Shown in pieces: positions 50,873-63,967 of a stretch of DNA of 64,000 nucleotides. This DNA comes from Stratiolaelaps scimitus (lineage: Eukaryota > Arthropoda > Arachnida > Mesostigmata > Laelapidae). A program made the position numbers and the translations under genes. The notes under the pieces were generated by a model. The model saw only the letters and a program-made list of their open reading frames with translations. It made no database searches and was not told the origin of the DNA. The stretch's first letter is position 1; each line of letters opens with the position of its first letter. The DNA lies in assembly GCA_019614645.1 (NCBI GenBank), contig JABWDB010000008.1, positions 372,001 to 436,000 of the forward strand. Reading direction: 5' to 3'.

Positions 50873-53800
50873 TAACATATAAGAAAACTTGAGCGTAGTA
50901 AAAATTGCAGTTCCTTTAATTTAATAAACCAATAAACCTGCCACCTTTATTTTTACTCATCTATCTAGCTATTTATTGGCGTGATGAAGAATGCTAATCT
51001 ATCTCGTATAAGCGTGCAGATAAAACGAATTAAGGAATAGCATGGGAAGGGCAGACTATGCGGGTCACCTGTTTGGGCGGGGATAACGCCTTCGTCGTCA
51101 ATGGAACTCCTGCGACTGCTAACTCATTACTCTTCGATTAGTAACTACTGATTATAATTAACTGTGATTATGTGCGGATATGGTCGAAGCTAACATAGCC
51201 TTGAAACTTAACTGTGTTAATTTAAAATCGTTATAATTATAAAATGACTTAGTTTATTTATACCATATTGCATCTCGTACAAATTCAACGTTGACGACCA
51301 AGTGCAACCGAACGCCCGGAAAATAGTGCCTCGTTACTTAGATAGGAGCGGAGCAGATAGTCCGCTCAAGAACGACAACCTTGCCTCGCTGTTTTCCCGC
51401 ACGAAGCCTAACAAAACATATTTGCTTTGTTTAATATGTTATATTTGCCTTATTGTATAATATTCGGGCACCATGTGCGATCGTACCCTTCGTTGAGCTA
51501 ATCAGCGGAATGGTGGACTATTTAGTTGAACTGAGATGCAGCCTGGAAACGTGTCAATGTTATCATATTGAGACCATAATCGCTATGCGTGGTAAGATCA
51601 GTTTCGTCACACGTTCTGTTTGTGTAAACATGAACATTGTTCGATGGCATTACGACAGTTCCGCGTCCATTGAGCAGCTCTGGCACTGATAGAATCTGTG
51701 GCAGACACGTTTGATTAAGCTGTTACTTGCATGGTACAGGCGTGTATTATACTATTTTGGGGGAAAAAGCTCGATTTTATTTAAACTCGAAAAACGATGA
51801 ACATGCAGTCTCCATTAGCGAAAGACGATGCCGACGACAACTGTGTCCTCGTGGAGTATTGTGATCGTGTTTGGTCCTGCCGGTTCCCATTGCTCAATGG
51901 ACGACTTCCTTCGCCCGAACGAGACGGACTCTCTGCCTCGCGATTGGGTCGTCGTGGTCCACTTGGCCCTTGTTCGTTTGGCCTTGACGATCGAGTTCTT
52001 CGCCGGAGGCTTTGAAGAGGTCCCCAACAAGCCAATGTTGGCCACTCACTTGCTGTGAGAGGATGCGGCCAAGGGGAAATGGACCCCACAGTCTCTACAA
52101 GCGTACATCCTTCTCTCTCATACATTCACACACGCACGCACACAGAGAAAGAGAGATAGAGAGAGAGAGAGTACTCCATACGGCCCCACCACGCAAATAA
52201 TTAACAATGGAAGGAACTAGGCCGTGGAGAGAAGGTCTACTAGGAGGCTCCCGAAAGGTCGGACCGAACGGAGCATAAACGCGGCGGTTTTCCCTTGGTG
52301 GTCTTCTTCTCTGCGCGAAGCGGTTTTCCGTGTCCCTTCATCTTGGTCCCTTCGGCCGAGTCCTGTTTGGACGTCGCCTACCGACGGGACATCGCGGCCG
52401 TAGGAGAAATACGCCGACAGAAAATTGCCGCGAGCCACATTCTGCCCCATCAGTCCTAGCGGGCAGTGGACTGTTCACATCCCCGATAGATATATATATA
52501 TATATTGACACGGTACCCCGCTTTGCTCTTCTCCGTCCTGTTATTGGCCAACCGTTAGCACAAACCCTTTTGTCGAGCAAGACCAACACTAGCCACCCAT
52601 CGTTCGCCGAGATCGGAGAAATGATGAGAGATATTGCCAGACCAACCAAATGACCAATGTCTGCGTTGGATGTGCGGACGCGCGCGTTCACCCTTGTGAC
52701 CGTATCTGTTCACTTCTAGAGAGACCAGAAATATGATCGCAACTAATTAACGAGTGCAGTTTGCTTTCGACATCGTGCGTGGGAGTGGGGTAAACGCTTC
52801 CAGCGCGGCACGAAGGGATTTTGGCCCTATTGCGACAGGCACTGTGTTTGGCTTATTGGACGCACAATATGGATAAGGAAGGGAGGTTACGTCTGCTCTG
52901 AAAATAACGAGGAACAAAATGACACATGTACACTAGCGGCTTGTTGTTTGAAGACGGCATTGATGCTTGTTCTAACATTGTGTGTTGGCGCAGAACGCAT
53001 AAGCGTTCTACATTTTAAATAGCCAGCAGTGTGAGTAATTTTTTTTTGTAATTTATGAAGGGATAGCTTCTGCCGTGTACATACGAAATTGTGTGGAATG
53101 TCCTCGTATTGGGTCAGATATTTTCGCCCAAAGTATTGCTAAGTGGTTTGAATTCAGTTCGACAACAATTTCGTGAATGCAATATTTACAAGTGATTGCT
53201 CTTCAGCCTCCTGCAATGTAATGCAGGCCAATATATGGTTAATTACAGTAACCTTAATGTCACTTGTTCAAGGCAAGGATCTTAAAGAATGATCAAACAA
53301 CTATTTGATGTACGCCTCAATATGAATCATCATCGTATTTTTATTAATATTACTGTTTAGCGTTCATGCCTTCAGGGGCATCAACCATCGTGTGCCCGTA
53401 CTGGCTAACCTACCTTTGCTAAACTTGGCATGTCTTTGTTCTTTCTCCTCTGCTCGAACGGGCTATTGCGTTCCAGAGAAACAGTTTTCCTGCGCTACAT
53501 CGTCCGGGCACAAGCAGATACTCCGTTATGCTGCAGCTTCCTCCCTGGTGGAGGGGGGTGTAGGGTCCTCATGCTATTGGGGCAGACGCTCGCAGGACAC
53601 TACATCCCTCCACGGCAGAGTTGGCGCATCGGTGGGGCGTTGGTGGGAACGCACTTTGGGAGCCCTGCAGAAGGTGTGGACGGAGAAGAGCTGTACTGAA
53701 AGAAGGATCGCTCACTAGAGGCACTCGCCTCGTGCAATGTCGCCCCGGCCGGGGCCATTCCGTTTCCTCGTCCACAGTGGGCATTCAGAGACGAAAGGAA

Positions 53801-53891
53801 CTCTGAGCTCTTCGTGGCGAACTGCATTGGGAAATTGAGCAGCTACAGGCAGCAACCTCAACAGGAGGCGACAGCAACAGCTCCGGCGGAC

Positions 53892-53907
53892 CGCGCGCGC
53901 GCGCGCG
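53892..53907. repeat. CG dinucleotide run
   Basis: Eight CG units in a row, within a GC-rich stretch. Alternating CG is the classic sequence for left-handed Z-DNA. Confidence 0.9.
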
Positions 53908-54739
53908 GCAGCATGGCCAGCGAGCAGGACTAAAGAACGGGCCATACAGGACAGACGGCGGGGTTGGCGTTTGGGAGGTGGGGAGGTTCGGAAGAGGCGT
54001 TTTGATACAGGGCGTCTACGCTGCTTTCCGCTGTCGACTCGTCAGAGGAGGACGGAGTTGTCCTCCGGGGAATAAGAGCTCACCGATCTATTACACGGGA
54101 GCCTATAGAGAGTTAAGGAGAGGAGACACCGGAGAAAATGTACTTCGCTGTGTGCCCGTGAGACGAGGAATCGGTGGTGGAGACACATCCTCGCACCGCC
54201 TGACACTATTATACACATATACACACACACACACACAATAGACCCATCCCTCTATCTCCTTCGGACTCGCTTCCCTTTGGGTGACTGTGTTTTCTGAATT
54301 TCATGACGATTGTTGTCTAACCTGCAGAAGGGGCTCCACTGTATCTATATATCTATCTATCTATCTGTCTCGACACGTACAGGTCCAGACACTGATACAC
54401 GCGTACGTATATAAATATATATACTATAAACACAGATTGGTTCGGGCTTTGCGTTCAGAGTTTTACGTGCATGGGAGCTGATGGGAAGACGTAAGAGATG
54501 AACCAGTAGCAGCAGTAATAGAAGTAGAGTATTGCACAAGTTGTATATATATCGAATACATTATATATTACATCACTGTATACGCAAGTATTGTACAGCC
54601 TGCTTATGAAGACCAAGGAGCTCCACTAGTCGTGTTAAATACAGACGAACCCATTCGGTGTTAATCCTGAGTTCAGGAAGACACTAAGGGTGTTCTTTGA
54701 GGTGCCATTCACACCCGAGCAGAAATTGAGGTGTAGAAG

Positions 54740-54790
54740 AGTTTGGAGTTCGAACCCGCGGCCTCTGGTATCCGACAGCCACTCAAATTC
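54740..54790 (-). other. Second tRNA-like segment, B box on the minus strand
   Basis: On the minus strand AGAGGCCGCGGGTTCGAACTCC carries a near-consensus B box. It matches the core of the copy near 50847. Upstream GAGTGGCTGTCGG is only weakly A-box-like. It is most likely a decayed SINE or tRNA fragment. Confidence 0.33.
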
Positions 54791-56148
54791 GAACAATGTT
54801 TTTTTTGTTAGCTATGTTGTATCTTCTTGCCACAGTTAGCAAACGGCACGTGGGATTACGTGCATCCATCCACGCTCTCTTCCGTTGAGTTCTTATCGTT
54901 TATTCGCTTGTTGGCTAAGATCGTTCCACGTACAGTGGTGGAACAAGTATAGTTAATCGACTAGAGCCGGTTCGCGATGCGTGCAGCAAACATTCACGCG
55001 TACGAAGAGATCTAGCTGTTGGCGCACTCGTCTGAGGCCACCGGGCCTGTAACTCTTAATTGGTTTCGTAGAGTACCACCACAGTAATGGAGTAGTAATG
55101 GCCTCTGGTGGTTGGACCCTGCGACGGTGTTTACCGCAGCAGGGGCGAAACAGGCCGATCGCCGTCTCGTCTTACCTTTGCTATTTCGCGTTGACTAGCG
55201 TATTAGGAGCGTGACTGGATGGCAGGCGTCGGATCGTGGCTGGCCCACTGTCGGATTATTCGTCTCTGATCTCTGAGAGGAGTAAGTGCGGCAACAGCAG
55301 CAGCATCGAGCTAGTTGTTTGGGGGAGAGCTACAAGCGCCGAGAGTGGCCAAGTCGGCAGCCGTAGGGAGAGGGTCGCCGACAACCGAAACAGGACCCTC
55401 CCCTACGCTAGACTCCGGTGGGAGCTTAAACACGGCCGGCAGTGAACGACAGAGAGTGCTCGGAGCAGCAACTGGAGAACGTAGAAGTCCACAGTCGCAG
55501 CTGGCTCAAACAGGAAGAACTAACGAAAGCTCAACGCAGCGCTTAGGGTTCAAAGCGGCTCCGGAGTAGCAAGTGGTTCACGTGCAAAGACGAAAGTTGT
55601 CGATCAGAAACAGCAGCAAGTTTGTAATTGGACAATAAACTCAAAATGCTTGCTGTATCGAACTGGTGATAAATCTGCATGGCGATCGTTGACAGCTGAA
55701 GTGCATGCAGCTATTATATGATAATTAATAATAATGATCAATTTAAGAGTGCTTATGCAGTGGATTTGAAGTCCGAAAAGTGCACTTTTGTTTAAATGCA
55801 AGAAAGTAAGGGTCTAAAGTAAGCGATTGACGCCGCCACGGTGTTACTCAAAGTGGACAGTGGTGCTCCGTGCACACAATTAGGTGAAGATTGGCAATTA
55901 CCTGGAACGGGAAGAATTTGCGTGCGTTTCTGTGTGACTGTGGGTGTGTGTGTGTGTGTGGATAATTATAAAACTAACCCAATTGTGTTTACGAAGCGGA
56001 GCGTAATTTCGGCCCGAGGAACTACAACGCAGGAGGAATTCCAGTGAACATGAATATTGGGTACAACAACAACTGGCAACAATAGATATTAATTATTAAT
56101 CATAACAATGATTGGCTGACCAGAGGCCGAATAGAGTATCCCTTCCAG

Positions 56149-56331
56149 CTAGTGTTTAAGGAGCGTTGGAACAAACATACAGAGCAGCTTGATACATTGC
56201 CAACAACGGCGGGACCACAATTGCTTCCGTGGGACGTGCTTGTTAGAAAAGTTTATTTTTCTGAGCTGCCGGCATCACGCGGCTTTCCACTGCCGGATGT
56301 CGAAGATGCGCTCCCCCTAAACATACAATGA
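56149..56331 (+). CDS. Possible terminal exon, unassigned
   Basis: A pyrimidine-rich acceptor, AGTATCCCTTCCAG, ends at 56148. The frame beyond it is open for 60 residues to TGA at 56331. It is of mixed composition, starting LVFKERWNKHTEQLDTLP and ending PLPDVEDALPLNIQ. The same frame is also open upstream of the acceptor back to about 56086. I recognise no family and saw no AATAAA nearby. It may be a real last exon or a remnant of an old element. Confidence 0.27.
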   Translation, partial: LVFKERWNKHTEQLDTLPTTAGPQLLPWDVLVRKVYFSELPASRGFPLPDVEDALPLNIQ

Positions 56332-59300
56332 GGGCGTAAATGCCACGTCGCGCCTTCTGCAAGGAATAACAGGAAGAAGCTTGCTCGTCTTAGATCACGG
56401 CAACTTATATTTGCCGTGAGTATGTATATCTGCCAGTTTGTGTCCTCTGCCCTGCTACCGATAACGTTTGTAACATGTGGCCAATGTGCAAAGCAAGAGC
56501 ACTAGAGGGCCCGGAGGCTTCGTCACGGCTAACCGAAAGACGGGCAAACACATGAGGGAGACCGGCAAGGCAGACTTTGCCCTTTACTAAAGGTTTGCGT
56601 TTTGCCGCAGGCCTCGAGGCTTTGTTGCTTCGGCTGTCGGCTGCCCGCGAACGATAGGGCTGCGATAGCATCGACCCAATCATTTCTTCGGCCAGTGACT
56701 GGTGCTGGTGTTGCTACGGCTGAGGCTTCAGTAGCATAGACGAGGATTCCCGTGGAGCAGGCTGGCAGCAAGATCTCTCCAGTGTACGGGGGGGGATCAC
56801 GGGTTGCAACGATAGTGATGGCTGATGAGAGGGTTGGGTGATGTCCTGCGGAACGGCGTTATCTGATGGCCTCTGCTCCCTCGTTGCGCGCCTCTTTTGT
56901 GGATGTCAGCGTCATGGACGCCGCCTTCGGAGAAGGAGGGAGGCGTTATACAAAATTATCTGAAATCCCCCGGCAGAGTCCTGCAGGCTGCTGCGATAGG
57001 TGCTCCCGAAGTCGCTTGCAAATACCTGCGTCGGTCTTCGTCGATGGCCTGATGAATAGTGGCGTCACTTTTGAACGCAGTGATCTTGAGCTCACGTTGT
57101 GTAACAGAGACAATCGCTTAGAATCGAAGGGTTGGGCAACGTCGCACGGTAGCCGGCTGAAGAAACTCGTGTGATTCACGCGGCGAGATGATGAAGGATA
57201 TATTTAGTAAGCTTCGTTCGCTGATAACAACATATTGAGTGGTGGCGTGTGATGCTATATTATAATCTATTTTTGATCTTGATTTTAACCCTCAGCTGTT
57301 CCCTCATGTGACGGGTCTCAGCACTTAACCTTTAGGTATAAGGACCTGTCAGGGCCACTTTTACTTAGTTTACTTTTCTCACTTAGCCGTGCTTGGCAAG
57401 AATCCTCAGATAAAGAAAGATGATAAAGAACTCCAAAGATTCTCCAAAGCGTCTGTCAGGATTTCATCCCAAACCACACGTCCCTCCGGTCTGCCAGACG
57501 AAGACGCTCACCACTAGACGACCATCCAGCGGACATCCACAATGTCTACTTGGGACAGTCAGAGGTTCCTTTGGTGTAGCTCGATGTTTGATATATTCCA
57601 TTAAAGTTACGCTTACGCAAGAGCGAAAAACTCAAGAAAGAAAAACTTCGACCATTTGTGGTGATTCGAATTCGTATGATTACGAGGAGAGCACATAGAG
57701 ATCTAGTTTCGTTTTGTTCAAAAACTGATTTGCGTTGAAGCTTATTTAACATTTTTAACATTCCAAACGCGGACAGCAAATCAAGGTCACATTCGTTTGA
57801 AAATGCTACCCTTATGTTCCCCTAAATGTATTCGTATGTAGAAGAAAAACGATGACTTCAAATTTATTCGGTCCTGGAACACTGATGGACTGTTTCGAAA
57901 TGGGCATATCAATAACTTCCTATGGGATCGATCGTATTTTGAAAGCCTACTGACGAACAGAACTGGTAAGCGCATTCACCGGTACTCCTACCAAGGGCAT
58001 TGAGGCAACCCTGGGGACAAAACTAGTTCCTGGTACATTTGCTATTTGTTGTCAATCCGCAATCCGCGTTCTCAATAATGCGGACACATCTCATCCACCG
58101 CGAATATACAGTACAGTACATAAATATTCTCGGTATACTAGATCATATAACAGTAACTCCGTTGTCGTTTGATGGGTGCCGAGGGCGCTCAGGCGGGCAA
58201 TAAACGTGAAGCATGTTAATAGATTCTCGGACGAATGATATTGCTCTCGTTATTATGGTATTTGTAAACATAAAGTACTACAAATATATCAAAGTACAAG
58301 TCATCCTCTGGATACCAGAGGGTGACTCCTTCTTTTCCCGTTCAGCTATAATGCTGATATGTAGGCAGTTCCTCACGAACAGCGGACTGCTACAGATATC
58401 CACAATTATTTCGAAGGCGGTTAGCACGAGACTGATCAATGACCCGAAGTTACCGGAGCGCCGGGCAAAAACTAAACAAATACCATCTACCTACACTATT
58501 TGTTCCGGGAGGTGCCCTTGGGGGGTTTTCGCTAGATTACTGCCAATTTTCGTATCTTCGTGTTTCCGATGGTTATCGAAGTCTCATCACCATGCCCAAC
58601 GTAGTTAAAACCAAACAGTGACCGCGAGGAATATCGCGAAATGATTCTACAAAATAAAAGAAGCGAATGAACCAGCGATGCCCGAGTTCGAGAGAGGCAT
58701 TGGCGAGAAAGGAAACAGTTCAGACGGCACGAGAATGTTCGCTATCTACAATAGAAGCACACAGAGAGGAATCATAAAACGTTGAAGGCTTGCCCGAGCT
58801 CTCAGGGACGACGAGATGGCCCCGGAGTCTCGCTGAGCTCCCAGTTGTTCTACGCCTGCAACTGCGCTCCATTCTTGGCAGCTGGGTCCTGTGGAAACTT
58901 TAAATATTACATACTATCCCAACGGGGGTGTCTCTTTCCGCTGGTGAAGGTGCTGCCGCTGTTACCGTTTCGGCACTTACACAGAGTACTGAGGCAGCAC
59001 TGAAGGCGGTAGAAAGCCGACACGGAGACGAGGAAAGGGAGAGACTGTACCCCGAGATGGCTATAGAAGACCTGGAAGAACCAGTGGATGGACGTAATCG
59101 GATTTCATTTGTCGGAAATTCCCGTTGCCCTTAACTCCTAGCCGCACCCCATTCCCCGCGATTCCTTTGGCACTCTCATGGGAATCACTCCTTCCTATAT
59201 GACTGACCTCGTCGGACTATTCGGGCTATTTCTTTGCTATTCGGCTAGAGCGAAGCGGATGTTCGAGCGAGTGAGCCGGCGGCCGGCCAGCCAGCAAGCA

Positions 59301-61148
59301 AGCGCGGGCTGTTGGCAACATCTTCCGATGGATTTGCTACGTTTCGTTACGTTAAATAGGACAATTCGGAAAATCAATTTGGCCTGCAGCAATATCCTCG
59401 AACATCGGCCCTGCGTGGGGTGTGAGAGGTTTACATAGTAAATTGATGGTATTGATATATAGTTGGCTAGATTCGATAGTTCTTGAACTGGCTCCACTGA
59501 AACTACTGTTAGCAGGTTTTAGTTGAAAATAATTAACTATATAAATGTCTCGATGCATGCATGCCAGACGGCCGAATCATGTTGTGCCTCAACAAGTTGT
59601 CTGCATTGCCCCAATGAATTCGAGATTATTCTTAACGTGAAAATATAGAAGTCAAAGCCACAAATCGAGGTAGATTATAGAACGGTGCTACCTGTATATC
59701 ACGGATAGGAGAAAGGCTTCTGTTGGTTTTTACATTGCGTTACCTAGGTTGACCCAAGGTCAAGTATCTTCTATTTCAAGCGGCTCGAAGCTGTTAAGCC
59801 TCATGTTAGAGAGGCTAGAACGATCTGTTGCGTGTATACTCAAACCTCATGATTTCAAATATAAGTAGCATTTTTGCCTTTCATTATTTGTCATCACTTC
59901 TCATTATGTCTACATATGATCTCATCTGCTCGGAGATACCCCACGGATTCGGATGCCTTTCGGGCAGTCGCTTTTTTAAGACCTTAGAAAGTTATTTTCA
60001 ATGCGCCCGTTTCCAATATTGATTGCGTTGCTACCAAGGTTAACTTCCAAGATTTGTCCCTACCTAACCGATAGTGGATTTTCTTCATTCTGCGCCTGCT
60101 GTACAGTGAACCTCACGTACGTAGAACAATGTGAGATTGATAGACGATCTCAGCTTGATGGAGTGGCATTCTGTTGTAGTTCAGACAGTTAACCCTCATG
60201 CAATGTTTGCATAGTGATACATCAACTAGGGTGTCAAAAGTTTACAATTTTGGACCATCGTTATTAACATCAATACGTCAAAAAAATCATTGCTGCATAT
60301 CGAACACTGTGACATGAACATATTGTTAATCGATGCGTTGCCGGTGGCGGTCGTGTATGATGCTAATTCGGCATAACATGTTTAATCCAATCTATCACGT
60401 TTGACAAATGGGTCCTCAGGGTGTCTCAGTACCACTCTTATTAATCCCAGCCAAGTTAGCAAGTTAGCAATAATCTATATAGTTTTTGGTCCGATATTGG
60501 CCTATTTTGAGGTACTACATAAATCCACACACCCTTTGTCGACATTATCGCCAGGATATAAAGTCCTCGCTACAAGAGCCCTCAAATCTTCCTCGTCTTT
60601 TAACCCGAACCTTTCGGTTGGGATCTAAAAGTAGATGGTGCATCCGTTTACGCCATTCAATTTGGGTTACCAAAGGGAAGTATCCGTTAATTGTCTGATG
60701 GCTCAAAATAGATGGATGGAACACCATTGGGGATCAGACGGCCGAAGTGTAGGGCTATCAAGCAGAACGTAAAACATGAATCGGGAATTGCAATGGCAAT
60801 ATAATAATCGACATTTAAATTATCGATGTGTTCGAGTGTGAAAAACATTCCTCCAATGTCAGTTCGTTTTGATACAATAATTCCAGGCAGAGGTCAGGTA
60901 TTGAGCAGAGGGCACGCTCTCTCTCTCTCTGCAAACCTCTTCAACTTCTCATTTAAAGAAATCTGGCCCGAGGGGTCTGCTATGCTCGCACACCTTGTAA
61001 AGCTTCGCTCACTGACCTCGTCAATAGGAGTTCCAGTATGACATATAGCGTCATGTGGTGCTCGATGCTTACTTGCTTAATAGGACTTACTTGCCTTAAT
61101 ATATATATATATATATATCTCACCTCAATGATTCTCTCGACATTGCAG
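56332..61148. other. Non-coding or undetermined DNA
   Basis: Between 56400 and 57180 frames of 80-100 codons are open on both strands (56405-56683 and 56529-56771 minus, 56866-57174 plus), with no motif I can name. A decayed mobile element is one possibility. From 57200 to 61100 I see only short frames and a short TA tract near 61100. Confidence 0.4.
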
Positions 61149-61222
61149 ATACTGTCACAGCTCGCGAAGGCCGCGTACGTCAACCGCCGCCAGAAGTCAA
61201 TCGAAGTGACTTTCCTTTGGGG
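61149..61222 (+). CDS. Possible internal exon with two good splice sites
   Basis: On the plus strand TGATTCTCTCGACATTGCAG is a good acceptor and TTTGGGG then GTGAGT is a strong donor, bounding 74 bases. The first frame is open (ILSQLAKAAYVNRRQKSIEV). The opposite strand also has an open frame (60980-61399) that meets a donor-like ATTGAG then GTGAGA at the other edge. Strand is therefore not settled. No family is recognised. Confidence 0.3.
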
Positions 61223-63020
61223 GTGAGTGTATCCCGGATCGGCCTGTCGAAACCATCTCGTCGGGCTCGTTCGGTTCATCGTCTGTCGTTTGGCCGAGGC
61301 GTCGAAATGAGCAAATGACTCAACGACACGGACGGCTCCCAAAACGATTTCAACATGGGGAGCGGTATCGACTACGTCAAGGGCTACACAAAGTGGCATA
61401 CAAATGTCGGTGACGGCGTCGATCTCGAGCTGTGTTCACCTACCGGTCTGCCTTCGTGCTCACCCCAGGGCGGTCAGCGACAGTCTTCGGGGGTGACAGC
61501 GTCTGCTGGTGGCTACGGGCCGTTCGCGCCTGTTGCGTCATCGCAGGAACACTGGCTTCAGGGTGGAAAGGGCCTTCTCATACGGGTAGGTGATTGTTTG
61601 TGGAGAGACGACCGGTGAGGTCATTAATTAATTAGAACGCCATCTATCAATATTATTATTATTAAATCGGCTCGTTTTGCCGATTTTTCCTTTGTACCAT
61701 TTTACTAGGTACCAAACATAGGTATACATCGCACAATATCGTGTGAATAAATGATGAAATAATTATTGTTACTATTGGCTTATATAAGCTTCTTGAGTGA
61801 TTTCCAGTGGAAAGGTATCAGGGACGGTGGGCGAGCACTATTGTCTACTTTGATAGCTACAGGTGTTTTGTTTTGAGAGCAATCGGCTGGTAGATTTCTT
61901 TAATCTGCATATTATATTTGGCATACACACTTCCTTGCAACAGTGCTGAGTCAAGCGCGCTTGTGTTATCATAATCACGGTGGTGAGAGATCCAGAAGCG
62001 ACCAAAAAATAATAATGATAATAATAATTAATAATAATAATGCTTACATAAATCATGGCAGCGTCAATGAATCTCAACGGCAACTATTTTTCCTCAAGGC
62101 TGTTTGCACGGACTTCTTTTAGACACCTTCACAGTTTTTAGATAGCTTCTATTTACAAACCGTTGAGATTGCCACTTTGAAAGGAGTGACTGTTGAACTA
62201 CACAACAAGACCATATACGCGTATCGCGTTATATGAGAGGACATTGAATAGCGAAAAAATCATTTTTGGTCATTCTCAAAGGCGACCAAGCGAAGCGAAG
62301 TGTTTTTTTTACAGTACTGCAGAGACTTTCTGAGAACATTCGTACGTAACTGTGTTAAGTGCCCACAGCTGAGAGCAATGAGAAGTTATTGTTATTATAA
62401 TTATCAGTTAACTATGCCATAAAATAATATTGTCTTCAGGGTGGCGGAATATCGTCATGAATGGTTCAGCGATCCCTAGTATCAGTTTGCCTGTGGCTAG
62501 TTTCTCAACGGATCGATCACTCAGAGTTGAACATCCGTCATTATTTTATCTACTGTTATTTCGCACTCAAACTAAATCAATAATAGCTTTTGTGTTCTTA
62601 TTTTGAAAGATGCCATATCAGAAAAAAAAGGCCACAACTCTTCTAATGTGGTGTCTCATTAATAAGGTCAGTCCGGCTCAAAGTTCGCCAAACCACATTT
62701 AGATGGTAGGAGTTCGCCTCTGCAGCTTGCATACACTCGTACATGCATCCAGGTTGCATATATATATATATATATATATTTGCACATGTATCCCGAGTAC
62801 GAATAAGCAAACTCTACGGCCTTAATGCGAATCTAAGTCGAACGAATCTGTTGAATACACAAGCCCAGCATTATGCCCGCCTTTTGTGCTTTCTTGGTGA
62901 CATTTTGGATATTATGGTAGGTGAAGTGAGTGAGCTAGACAGAGAGAGAGAAAGCACGACAAGCACACTGGGATGAATAGACGTATATATATATATATAT
63001 ATGTATACATCCGACATGGC

Positions 63021-63083
<63 letters not shown>

Positions 63084-63724
63084 CATATATATATAGAGAG
63101 AGAGAGATTGTGTGTGTCACAGAGTTAGAAGGCAGTATAAGTGTTCTCGTGAACGGTGTGAGATGTTTTATTGCGCAATGGCCTTGCAATACACGTCGCA
63201 CACGCTTGTGGGTCACTCGAACGCAAGGGGAATGGGACACGAATAAACCGCGTTTCTTGAAGCTTCCGGAGGAGGAGAAACAGACGACGGCGACGGTCCG
63301 GCGCAAAAAATGTCAGCGCCAGGCCGCGCCCGCTGCCGCTGCCGGCGCCAAGAAAAATGTGATATGGCTTTGCTTCCGGTGTGAGTCGAAGGGACCGAGA
63401 CCCGAGACAGCTCTCTCTCTCTCTCCCTTCCCCTATATATATATATATCCTTCCCCACTAGAGCTTCCCTGGCTGTCTTCTAGGGCGCTGCGCTCGCTAC
63501 CTGCTATAGCCGTATAACTGGGGAATGTGTGAAAGCTGTAACGGCGCACCGCCAGCAGGAAAGCAAAGCACGCCATTTTTCTAGAGGGAATTTATTGTTT
63601 ATTTTGAGTATTGCTGTAGCCCCCCTCCGTGTCCCGCGTAGCCACCTACCGGCTCGGTCTGGCTGCCCATTGGCGCGTCAGGCTGCCGCCAGACTGCCTG
63701 TGTCTGTGTGAAAAACCGGCGCCA
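61223..63724. other. Non-coding DNA ending in a compound microsatellite
   Basis: No supported gene. From 61620 to 62980 the DNA is AT-rich. A plus frame at about 63170-63410 (containing GEWDTNKPRFLKLPEEEKQT) is of mixed composition and ends near a donor-like CCGGT then GTGAGT. It may be an exon, but I found no acceptor for it. Confidence 0.4.
62982..63112. repeat. Compound TA / GA / GT microsatellite
   Basis: A TA tract at about 62982-63003 is followed by a 55-base uninterrupted TA tract at 63026-63080, then a short TA run, GA units and GT units. This is the longest simple repeat in the window. Confidence 0.95.
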
Positions 63725-63967
63725 ATGCCACCGGTGGGGCCTCTAACCGGCTCAGCCGCCGCAGCTTCGGCGAGCCCGGTGGAAAAAAATGTATTGCTTG
63801 TCACATTCTATCCGGAGCAACAAACGGACGCGAGTGAAGGGTCGATCGAAGGAGCGATTTTCGCAAGTAGATTTTTTCCACGGACAGCCCCCGGGGGTAC
63901 GCTGAATGCTCGGCGGTACGCGAAACGGCAAAGTTCGGCAGTGGCTAAAACGTATGGTGGGTATTAG
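63725..63967 (+). CDS. Unassigned ATG-initiated open frame at the window edge
   Basis: The frame starts MPPVGPLTGSAAAASASPVE in an acceptable Kozak context (GCCAATGCC) and runs 80 residues to TAG. It has an Ala/Ser-rich start and a mixed middle (NVLLVTFYPEQQTDASEG). It lies in GC-rich DNA, which favours open frames. It could be a first exon of a gene running off the right edge, with splicing before the stop. No domain is recognised. Confidence 0.22.
   Translation: MPPVGPLTGSAAAASASPVEKNVLLVTFYPEQQTDASEGSIEGAIFASRFFPRTAPGGTLNARRYAKRQSSAVAKTYGGY

Larger units (their letters stand above)
48203..56148. other. Non-coding DNA with repeats and unresolved frames
   Basis: No gene is supported. The stretch holds TA tracts at 49699-49736 and 50710-50779, a CAA/CAG and GGC run at about 50237-50296, a CG run at 53892-53907, a CA run near 54222-54238, GATA-type repeats near 54340-54370, and two tRNA-like segments. 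A minus-strand donor-like GCAAAG then GTAAGA lies near 55173 and follows a stopped frame, so a noncoding exon is possible there. Confidence 0.45.
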
